In this document: positions 1 through 6,374 of the stretch, in pieces
Position numbering within the stretch: the stretch's first letter is position 1
Layout of the letters: every line of letters starts with the position of its first letter
Origin: Candidatus Jordarchaeum madagascarense
Lineage (GTDB): Archaea > Asgardarchaeota > Jordiarchaeia > Jordiarchaeales > Jordiarchaeaceae
Length of the DNA stretch: 18,223 bases
NCBI GenBank assembly: GCA_019056875.1
Contig: DXJA01000053.1
Location: 1-18,223 of the forward strand
Direction of reading: 5' to 3'
Notes under the pieces: generated by a model
Databases searched by the model: none
Seen by the model: the letters and a program-made list of their open reading frames with translations, nothing else
What the model was told of the DNA's origin: nothing
Translations under genes and position numbers: made by a program

Positions 1-256
1 TATAATTATTTAAAAAAATAAATGATAGATTATTCTCGTTTAATTTTTATCCACATTCAGAAAATTTGCAATTTAGATGAAAAAAGAAGGATGGAATTAT
101 TCAGTTTTTAGTTTTCGACATAAAAACTCTAATAAAATCTTTTTCTAGTTCAAGGGAATCATTGAATCAATCTTTAAACTTTGTTGAAAACATACATATT
201 TATTTTGTATTTTATTTTGCCCCTTCTTCCCCATGTAGCTAAAATACGTGTGAGTT
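1..256. other. AT-rich left edge, no gene seen
   Basis: No coding frame, tRNA or repeat could be supported here. It lies downstream of the prepilin gene and probably contains its terminator, but no clear structure was identified. Confidence 0.4.
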
Positions 257-472
257 TTAAGGGAATCCGAAAAAACCGTTAGCGATGCTATCTAGATAGT
301 TAAATATGTTTGTTATAGAGCTTCCTGTCCAACCAAGCACGCTTAGGATTAATCCCACTAGTATAGTTACAGTAAGGATTGCAAGGCCGATTAAAATTCC
401 CTCTTCAATTAAGGGCGACCCTTTTTCGTCCTTTAACATTTTTAGTACGAAATCCAGAACCCTTCTAATCAT
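257..472 (-). CDS. Flp/type IV-like prepilin, small
   Basis: A 71-residue protein with the layout of a class III or Flp-type prepilin. It has a short basic leader (Arg3, Arg4, Lys11, Lys14), then Lys-Gly at 17-18 followed by Ser19 as the likely prepilin peptidase cut site, Glu at position +5 of the mature protein (Glu23), and a single hydrophobic helix at about 25-48. The tail is short and ends Gly-Phe-Pro. Mature product would be about 53 residues, typical of Flp pilins and far shorter than most archaeal pilins. The start is ATG at 472, preceded by a purine-rich AGGTGG that can act as ribosome binding site. It is divergent from the secretion ATPase that begins at 660, which supports a role as the subunit or a minor subunit of that pilus. 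No prepilin peptidase is in the window. Function is inferred from motif and context. Confidence 0.75.
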   Translation of the reverse strand: MIRRVLDFVLKMLKDEKGSPLIEEGILIGLAILTVTILVGLILSVLGWTGSSITNIFNYLDSIANGFFGFP

Positions 473-615
473 TTGTCCACCTACTTTAAATCCTTTTCAC
501 AATGCTTCTCATATTGTTAGTTTCAAATTTGGCTTTCACCCTTCTTTAAGGCCCATTTGTATTTAAACCCCACAATAATTTGTAATTTTTAAATAACTCT
601 AGCTGTAGACAGAAC

Positions 616-660
616 GCGGTACTTAAATATTGTACTTTTAAAATGTTTAAGGGAATTATA
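616..660 (+). promoter_or_regulatory. TATA-like box before the pilus ATPase
   Basis: The octamer TTAAATAT at 623-630 lies about 30 bases before the ATG at 660. That spacing predicts a very short leader for an archaeal promoter. The region 473-659 is shared with the divergent prepilin; for that gene a TTTAAATA at about 558-567 (read on the minus strand) is a possible box. By-eye call only. Confidence 0.4.
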
Positions 661-2312
661 TGCGGACAATTACCCAAAAAAAATATACGAAAATTGATAA
701 AGTTCTCGAAAATAAAGAGAATAACGAGACTGAAGCTGAGAGTAGAATTTTAATAGATACATATGAAGTTGGACAATACGTTGTTACAATATATTTAATA
801 AAAAATTTAACCGAGCGTCTTTACTGGGTTAACGAAGTAGATACAAAGATTTCTGGGAAAAATATTCTTAAAGAAGTAATAAGTGAATTAGGAGCTAGTC
901 AAATTCTTACTGATAAGAAGGGATTTTTCAAAATAGATGAACTGATTAAAATAAGAAAAAATGAAATCTTAAACTTTTTATGTGACAATTATCCTGAAAT
1001 ACCTGCAGATTCTTCTGAAAAGATTGCTGAACTATCCTGCTATGAGAGTATAGGTATTAGTTCCATTGCACCCTTTCTTCTGGATTCAAACGTAGAAGAG
1101 TTTTATTTGGATAAGGAAAGCACAAATATTTACTTGGATCACAGAAAATGGGGGAGATGTAGAACATCAGTTTCCTTAACAGAGCGAGAAATCGAGAGAA
1201 TAATAACGCGTATAAGAGCAGAAAGTGAAATGCAACTCGATGAATCAAAACCATCTCTTAAAACAGAAATAATTACAGACAGTTTCCATATACGCATTTC
1301 CATAGATATTCCACCCTTAGCAGCTGAAGGAGTACATCTGGACTGTAGAAAGCTAAGAAAAAATCCTTTCACGATTCCAGAACTTATATCTAACAAAACT
1401 TTAAACACTCAAGTAGCGGCATATCTACTTTTTTGTCTATTACGAAGAATGAACATTACCGTAGTTGGAGAATCAGGAGCAGGAAAAACAACTCTAATCA
1501 ATGCTCTGGACATATTAACTCCACCGGATTGGAGAAAAATTTACGTGGAAGACGTAGTAGAGAGCATTCCACAAACAGAACATGGTAAACACCAAACTCG
1601 TTTTAAAGTTGAACCGTTTGAAGGAGAGGATATTAAAAGACGCAATAAAAACAAGGAGATTACACGTCTACTACACCGCTCTCCGGACTGGGTATTTCTG
1701 GGGGAAATACAAACCGCACAAGACAGTCAAGCCATGTTTCATGCTCTTTCTTCAGGAATAACCGGACTTCAAACATGCCACAGCACATCAATTGAGGATA
1801 TGGTTCTACGCTGGATTGTCCATCATGAAGTTTCTCCCGCATGCCTACGAGATTTATCTATTATAATTCAGATTAATCGTTTGAAAACCCGTTTTAGAAG
1901 GGAAAGAAAGGTAATACGTTTATGCGAGATTGATTTTAAAAAGAAAGAGATGTTTAAGGACATCCAAAGCGTCCTTTCCTCAGAAGTTATTATGGATATT
2001 TTTTCTTGGAAGCCTAAAAGGAGAGAGTTAGTAGTTTCTTCTGAATTGTTTTCCACTCCAACACTAGAAAAAATAAAAATGTTACACCATATAGATGAAA
2101 AATTATTTTACAATGAATTGGAGACGTATGAGAAAATTTTTTCGGCATTGTCTGAAAATCAGATTTTTGATTTACAAAGAAATATTTACATTTTTCATCG
2201 ACTCTATTCGTTACTCTCAGAACAAGAAATGGAGAAGGATGTGGTTAATTGGGGAGAGGTAAGAGAAATAATGATAGAAGAAATAAAAAAAGCAAAGAAT
2301 CAGGATTTATAG
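660..2312 (+). CDS. Tad/FlaI/VirB11-family secretion ATPase
   Basis: Cytoplasmic hexameric motor ATPase of the type II/IV secretion superfamily that would drive pilus assembly. The N-terminal ~230 residues are a divergent linker domain. The C-terminal ATPase core has every diagnostic box: Walker A GESGAGKTT at 270-278, Asp box IYVEDVVES at 294-302, Walker B WVFLGEI at 344-350, and a His box GLQTCHSTS at 369-377. Length (550 aa) is usual for archaeal members. The start is ATG at 660. The next gene, a membrane platform protein, overlaps its 3' end by 64 bases, and a second platform gene follows, so the three form one assembly module. The set resembles Tad (TadA, TadB, TadC) more than an archaellum because no other archaellum genes occur. 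FlaI-like or adhesive-pilus ATPase are alternative labels; the ATPase class itself is secure. Confidence 0.93.
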   Translation: MRTITQKKYTKIDKVLENKENNETEAESRILIDTYEVGQYVVTIYLIKNLTERLYWVNEVDTKISGKNILKEVISELGASQILTDKKGFFKIDELIKIRKNEILNFLCDNYPEIPADSSEKIAELSCYESIGISSIAPFLLDSNVEEFYLDKESTNIYLDHRKWGRCRTSVSLTEREIERIITRIRAESEMQLDESKPSLKTEIITDSFHIRISIDIPPLAAEGVHLDCRKLRKNPFTIPELISNKTLNTQVAAYLLFCLLRRMNITVVGESGAGKTTLINALDILTPPDWRKIYVEDVVESIPQTEHGKHQTRFKVEPFEGEDIKRRNKNKEITRLLHRSPDWVFLGEIQTAQDSQAMFHALSSGITGLQTCHSTSIEDMVLRWIVHHEVSPACLRDLSIIIQINRLKTRFRRERKVIRLCEIDFKKKEMFKDIQSVLSSEVIMDIFSWKPKRRELVVSSELFSTPTLEKIKMLHHIDEKLFYNELETYEKIFSALSENQIFDLQRNIYIFHRLYSLLSEQEMEKDVVNWGEVREIMIEEIKKAKNQDL

Positions 2313-3169
2313 TTAAAATATCTAAAATCTTCGGATCGAATAAAACTCTAAGAAGAATTGGTAAAAGGTCGATTTCAAGGGAATTGATAATTTCTATCGA
2401 TCACTTCTTTAAAGAGGAGCAAATCACGGCGGAGGAAGTGGCCGGAGGGGCGGTAGGCTTTGGCCTATCCATAGCTGTCTTGACTTTACTTGTAGGAATC
2501 ATGTTTAACATGTTAGTAGCGGTAATGCTCTCAATTGCTATGTTTGTCTTTGCATACAACTACGTGATAACCTATTATCCAAAAAAGTATGATAAAAATC
2601 GATGGACGATAGCTCGTTACGCCGACTTCATCCTTGAGGAACTACTTTTTATATTATTGTCTACGGGTTCTATTTTTGATTTCATTCTCTTCGTAGCAAA
2701 CGCAGATTATCCTATTATCTCTCAAGAATTCAAGAGCTTAGCAAACCGTGTTAACTCAGGTGAAAAACCAGAGAAACTGTTATTAAATTTCTCCTATAAC
2801 CAGCCAACGGAAACTTTAAAAATTCATATACCTACCATCCTAAAATCCTCAGAGATATCAGACAATCTCGTTGATAGAATCGTGAGAATAGCACAGCGTG
2901 AGGTCAGAAATGAATATCAAAGGTACACCCTAGAATTGGAAGGCCGTTTACTCATCGTCATGGGCATAGGCTTTTTTCTTCCCATAGTTATATCTTTAGG
3001 ATTACTAATGAACGGTATGGGAACCAACCCGCTTTTTCTAATCATGATCCCTATGCAAATTGTGATTTTGGTAATTCTCGATAAATTTGTTATAAAGAGC
3101 AAAAACAAATTATTGGAAAAGTCCGAGACGCCCCAACATACTTACCGCGTTTATACAGACTCAGAGTAA
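2249..3169 (+). CDS. TadB/FlaJ-like pilus platform protein
   Basis: Integral membrane protein of the T2SF (GspF/TadB/TadC/FlaJ) type that anchors the assembly ATPase. A basic N-terminus (many Lys/Arg in 3-43) is followed by two membrane helices at about 67-112, a cytosolic helical T2SF-like domain at about 115-230, and two more helices at about 232-282. The order matches one repeat unit of FlaJ. The frame opens with TTG at 2249, inside the 3' end of the ATPase gene; no ATG is available before the first helix, so the exact start is uncertain. The overlap suggests coupled translation. A second, shorter unit follows in the next gene, the arrangement seen for TadB plus TadC. Family call rests on topology and context rather than a sharp sequence signature. 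Confidence 0.8.
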   Translation: MGRGKRNNDRRNKKSKESGFIVKISKIFGSNKTLRRIGKRSISRELIISIDHFFKEEQITAEEVAGGAVGFGLSIAVLTLLVGIMFNMLVAVMLSIAMFVFAYNYVITYYPKKYDKNRWTIARYADFILEELLFILLSTGSIFDFILFVANADYPIISQEFKSLANRVNSGEKPEKLLLNFSYNQPTETLKIHIPTILKSSEISDNLVDRIVRIAQREVRNEYQRYTLELEGRLLIVMGIGFFLPIVISLGLLMNGMGTNPLFLIMIPMQIVILVILDKFVIKSKNKLLEKSETPQHTYRVYTDSE

Positions 3170-3170
3170 T

Positions 3171-3242
3171 GGAGGTAATACTTGAGAAATTAATGGTCAA
3201 ATTCAGGAGGTAACCAAAAAAATAGCAGATAAAAGTAGGAGG
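3171..3242 (+). promoter_or_regulatory. Three tandem Shine-Dalgarno-like motifs
   Basis: The 84-base gap between the two platform genes holds GGAGG three times, at 3171-3175, 3206-3210 and 3238-3242. The last sits about 11 bases before the TTG at 3254 and is the likely ribosome binding site of the next gene. The first two precede only minute frames: TTG at 3182 stops after three codons and ATG at 3193 stops after six. Confidence 0.4.
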
Positions 3243-3253
3243 TTGTAAGAAAC

Positions 3254-3949
3254 TTGAAACTTGAAAATGAAGACTTATTTCAAGAGATTTTAATTTTTTT
3301 CACATTTTTTAGTGAAGGGTTGAAAAAAGGGAATAATCCTGAAACCTCTTTGAAGACCGCGGTGATAAATTACTCAGGACCAATAAAAAGGCAGCTAATG
3401 TTTATAGTTAACAAGATTTTTGGAGGGCAATACTCCCTAAAAGAGGCTTGGAAGTTTTTCGATGAATTAACCGACAGTGCACAAGTCAGAAGATTATTAT
3501 GGTTGGTTGAAAAAGCTTTGACCAAAAATTCTCAAGAAGCGGGCAAAATGCTTGAGAGAGCCATATGGGAGATAAGAGAAGATCAGCAACTGGTAGAGGA
3601 GCGGAAAAATCAACTCAAGGCTCAATCATTCAAAATAAAGATACTCTCAGTAACGTCCTCAGCCATACTAGGCTTAATCAGTTCCCTAACACCACTATTC
3701 TCCATATCATCACAACTTCTTCAATATCAGTTAATACCTTCAATAACTACAAATTTTGGAATAGGAGTTTATTGGCCAGCACTAATCACACTAGGAATCA
3801 TCAGCATAATGACATCATACTCCACAGCAAAAATCTCAGAAACAAAACACCCATTCATCTACGCCCTAGCATCTCTACTATTGTTTGCATTAGTTTTCGT
3901 CCTTGGAATATTCGTAACAAATACATTTGCTCAAAGAACATATCAATAA
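3254..3949 (+). CDS. TadC/FlaJ-like pilus platform protein, short
   Basis: A 231-residue protein with a cytosolic helical domain at about 5-125, rich in charged residues, and three membrane helices at about 128-150, 170-188 and 200-225. This is the C-terminal half of a FlaJ/TadC T2SF protein: soluble helical bundle, then membrane helices. The start is TTG at 3254, chosen because a strong AGGAGGT begins at 3237. With the preceding gene it would supply the two T2SF units needed by the motor, so the function of one longer FlaJ is split over two genes. It ends 9 bases before the stop of the convergent LOG-family gene. Family membership is inferred from topology and position; a unique signature motif was not identified. 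Confidence 0.78.
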   Translation: MKLENEDLFQEILIFFTFFSEGLKKGNNPETSLKTAVINYSGPIKRQLMFIVNKIFGGQYSLKEAWKFFDELTDSAQVRRLLWLVEKALTKNSQEAGKMLERAIWEIREDQQLVEERKNQLKAQSFKIKILSVTSSAILGLISSLTPLFSISSQLLQYQLIPSITTNFGIGVYWPALITLGIISIMTSYSTAKISETKHPFIYALASLLLFALVFVLGIFVTNTFAQRTYQ

Positions 3950-3958
3950 ATTTTTTAA

Positions 3959-4447
3959 TTAGTAAAAATGCTTTGAAATAATCTTAATCGCTTCCTGGGG
4001 ATCCTCCGCCTCCAAAACCCTACAACTACCAATTATTTTCCCTGCAACTAAATCAGACACCCCACCAGATCCCTTCAATACGATAACAGTCTTGTTCTCC
4101 GAAAGAGCTAGCGCTATCTCCGAAAGTGTACCAGAGCCCCCCGAAATCGCAACAATCACATCACTCGAATTCACCACAACCAGATTTCTAGCCCTACCAA
4201 TTCCCGTAGCAACCACAATATCACAAAATGGATTAGCCCCCCTTTTATCTGTCCCAGGTATAATACCAACAGTAGTACCATTTTCCTCCTTCGCACCTCT
4301 AGCCGCGGCTTCCATTACTCCAGAACGCCCCCCGCATATAAGAATCATTCCATGTTTAGCAATCAATCGGCCCATATCCTCAGCCAATTTCTTTACACTT
4401 TCGCTTATACCGCTTTCACTTCCAATAACACCAATTTGAAAAGGCAA
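3959..4447 (-). CDS. TIGR00725/LOG-like Rossmann protein
   Basis: Small Rossmann-fold protein of the SLOG superfamily (TIGR00725, related to LOG/YvdD and to molybdenum cofactor carrier proteins). It starts QIGVIGSESG, typical for this family, and carries a GGRSGVMEAAARGA nucleotide-phosphate loop and the GGSGTLSEIALAL motif. LOG enzymes have PGGxGTxxE at the latter place; here it is SGGSGTLSE, so a phosphoribohydrolase activity should not be assumed. The open frame extends to ATG 4465, but a perfect GGAGGG lies inside that extension, six bases before the in-frame TTG at 4447. Starting at TTG gives MPFQIGVIGS, matching the usual N-terminus, so 4447 is preferred. It converges on the pilus operon and is divergent from apgM. 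The substrate is unknown. Confidence 0.8.
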   Translation of the reverse strand: MPFQIGVIGSESGISESVKKLAEDMGRLIAKHGMILICGGRSGVMEAAARGAKEENGTTVGIIPGTDKRGANPFCDIVVATGIGRARNLVVVNSSDVIVAISGGSGTLSEIALALSENKTVIVLKGSGGVSDLVAGKIIGSCRVLEAEDPQEAIKIISKHFY

Positions 4448-4453
4448 TAAAAT

Positions 4454-4459
4454 CCCTCC
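4454..4459 (-). promoter_or_regulatory. RBS that decides the LOG-like gene start
   Basis: GGAGGG read on the minus strand, six bases upstream of the TTG at 4447. Since it lies inside the longer possible frame (ATG 4465), it argues for the TTG start. Confidence 0.55.
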
Positions 4460-4701
4460 AAACATTAAAATAAATAAAAGCCAAGCTCATTCTTTCAGTG
4501 TCAAATTAATTTTTACCAGATTATTCGGATTTAAAACTTGAGACAAATACATTTTAAATTAGTAGTCAATATTCTGAATAGGTTTTAAATAAAATTTCTA
4601 TTAAAGGTTCACAATAAATTAATATTTAAACACATTTAGGACGTCTTAATGTTTCTATTTACTAAAAGTAAAGGCGAATCCAGGACATTGGTGACCTCTA
4701 C

Positions 4702-5910
4702 ATGAAATACATTGTAATTTTAGGAGACGGAATGGCAGACTATCCTTTAGATGAATTAAAAGGAAAAACCCCCTTACAAATTGCCAATAAACCAAATATG
4801 GACTACATTGCCCTAAAGGGTAGAAACGGAACCCTAAGAACCATACCGGAAAAAATGCAACCAGGATCAGACATAGCAAACCTATCCGTTTTGGGATACG
4901 ATCCGATAAAGTACTACACAGGAAGAGGCCCAATAGAAGCAGTTTCTTTAGGAATAAACCTTAAAGAGAATGAAACCGCCTTCCGTTGTAATCTGGTAAC
5001 TCTAGAGGACAATGAAATGAAGGATTACAGTGCCGGACACATAGATAGCGAGGAAGCCAAAAAACTTATCGAAACCATAAATAATACACTAGGAAACCGT
5101 TCAATCAAATTCTATAACGGTATAAGCTACAGACACATTTTATTGATAGCTAACAAACCAATGGAAAAGGCAAAATGCACACCCCCACATGATATTACAG
5201 ATCAGTTTATTGACCCCTACCTCCCCCAAGGGGAAGGAAGCGAAATTCTATTAGAACTGATAGAAAAATCTCAAGAAATCTTAAAGAATCAACCAATAAA
5301 TATTAAGAGAATCCAAGAAGGAAAAAAACCTGCAAATTCCATATGGCCATGGGGCCAGGGTAAAAAACCAAATTTACAAAGTTTCAGACAAAAGTTTGGA
5401 GTCCAAGGCGCCATAATATCTGCCGTAGACCTAATAAAGGGAATAGGCAAGCTAATAGGTCTCGAAATTATACAAGTCCCAGGCGCCACTGGATACTACA
5501 ACACAAACTACACAGGAAAAGCAGATTACGCATTAAAATCCCTAAAAAACAAAGATTTCATCTATATACACGTAGAAGCACCAGACGAAGCAAGTCACGC
5601 AGGGGACATCGAAAACAAAATAAAAGCCATAGAAAACATAGACGAAAAAATCTTGGGAAAAATTCTAAACAAAATTAGTGACCTAAGCGAACAATACAGA
5701 ATAGCAATACTACCAGACCACCCCACCCCAATAAAAGTCAAAACCCACACCCGCGACCCAGTTCCAGTGGCAATTTACACCAACAATGAAAAAGGCGACA
5801 AAGTAACCAAATTCGACGAATCATCAGCCAAAAAAGGTTCCCTAAACCTCCTAGAAGGAGAACAATTCATGAACCTTCTCATCAAGAAGCAACACACAAA
5901 AAATCTGTAA
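4702..5910 (+). CDS. apgM: Archaeal 2,3-bisphosphoglycerate-independent phosphoglycerate mutase
   Basis: Cytoplasmic glycolytic/gluconeogenic enzyme interconverting 3- and 2-phosphoglycerate; alkaline phosphatase superfamily. At 402 aa it has the length of archaeal ApgM rather than the ~510 aa bacterial iPGM. Visible motifs: the metal-binding N-terminus ILGDGMADYP (6-15), the nucleophile region PGSDIANLSVLGYDP (54-68), the metal ligands in HVEAPDEASHAGD and in LPDHPTPIKVKTHTRDPVP near the C-terminus. The ATG at 4702 gives the canonical MKYIVILGDG start. A TTTAAA box at about 4624-4629 lies some 75 bases upstream, so the transcript may carry a short leader. No operon partner: the upstream gene is divergent and the downstream actin is convergent across a 464-base gap. 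Confidence 0.96.
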   Translation: MKYIVILGDGMADYPLDELKGKTPLQIANKPNMDYIALKGRNGTLRTIPEKMQPGSDIANLSVLGYDPIKYYTGRGPIEAVSLGINLKENETAFRCNLVTLEDNEMKDYSAGHIDSEEAKKLIETINNTLGNRSIKFYNGISYRHILLIANKPMEKAKCTPPHDITDQFIDPYLPQGEGSEILLELIEKSQEILKNQPINIKRIQEGKKPANSIWPWGQGKKPNLQSFRQKFGVQGAIISAVDLIKGIGKLIGLEIIQVPGATGYYNTNYTGKADYALKSLKNKDFIYIHVEAPDEASHAGDIENKIKAIENIDEKILGKILNKISDLSEQYRIAILPDHPTPIKVKTHTRDPVPVAIYTNNEKGDKVTKFDESSAKKGSLNLLEGEQFMNLLIKKQHTKNL

Positions 5911-6024
5911 GGCAGATTTAATCATTTAACAAGAAAGAGTACCAGAAAATAAAACCAAGAGAAAACAAACTTAAAAATATGGGAAACTAACAACTCCAAA
6001 ATAAGGAAAAGCAAAAGGAGAAAA

Positions 6025-6058
6025 GGGGAAAGGGAAGGGGGGGAGGGGAGGGGAGGGG
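6025..6058 (+). repeat. G-quadruplex-type G-run tract
   Basis: Six runs of at least three G in 34 bases: 6025-6028, 6032-6034, 6037-6043, 6045-6048, 6050-6053 and 6055-6058, separated by one to three A. This satisfies the usual G3+N1-7 pattern with room to spare, on the strand that apgM read-through RNA would carry. Unique in this window. Confidence 0.8.
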
Positions 6059-6147
6059 CGGATCAAAGAGAAATTGGGAGGAGAAAGAAAATCTGAAAAC
6101 CAGCACGCCACACAGATCCGGGTTTAATAAAAAAACTTCCCTTTCCC
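6026..6147. repeat. Nested inverted repeats enclosing the G tract
   Basis: GGGAAAGGGAAG at 6026-6037 is perfectly complementary to CTTCCCTTTCCC at 6136-6147 (12 bp). A second pair, CGGATC at 6059-6064 and GATCCG at 6115-6120, is nested inside. The outer arm is part of the G-quadruplex-like tract, so the two structures would be mutually exclusive in RNA or single-stranded DNA. Function unknown. Confidence 0.6.
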
Positions 6148-6319
6148 TAAATTTCCAAGCGGTAGAATCTTCTCTAATTTCTATTTAAATATTCGTAATA
6201 TCAGAAATAATACCAAGAAAATACCCACAGCCCCTAAACCACAAAAATAACCCACATTACAAAAATCAAAACAAAAACCCAATAAAAACAACAAAAAGCA
6301 GAAAAACAAAACCCTAAAC

Positions 6320-6358
6320 AAAAATAACAAAAAAAAGAAAGAAAGAGAGGAGGAGGGG
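6320..6358 (-). terminator. Pyrimidine/U-rich terminator after actin
   Basis: Read on the minus strand, the DNA just past the actin stop (6375) is a pyrimidine block of C and T, then an unbroken run of eight T (6336-6329) and more T-rich sequence. Archaeal transcription commonly ends at such U-rich tracts. Confidence 0.5.
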
Positions 6359-6374
6359 ATAAGTGTAACCCGGC

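Larger units (their letters stand above)
5911..6374. other. Gene-free 3' intergenic region, compositionally skewed
   Basis: The 464 bases between the convergent apgM and actin genes hold no plausible coding region. The plus strand is A-rich and very poor in T. It contains a dense G-run tract (6025-6058), an A/C-rich part (about 6210-6330) and a purine-rich block (6331-6358). The inverted repeats and the actin terminator are listed separately. Confidence 0.7.

Noticed and set aside
306..566. 86-codon plus-strand frame opposite the prepilin
   Set aside because: Antisense to the prepilin, whose cut site and helix make sense; the plus-strand product has no family features.
3565..3981. 138-codon plus-strand frame over the second platform gene
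   Set aside because: Out-of-frame shadow of a gene with membrane helices and a good ribosome binding site; composition is Asn/Thr/Ser-rich nonsense.
6235..6330. Telomere-like or short tandem repeat in the A/C-rich tract
   Set aside because: AACCC-type words occur but without regular period; simple A/C skew explains them.
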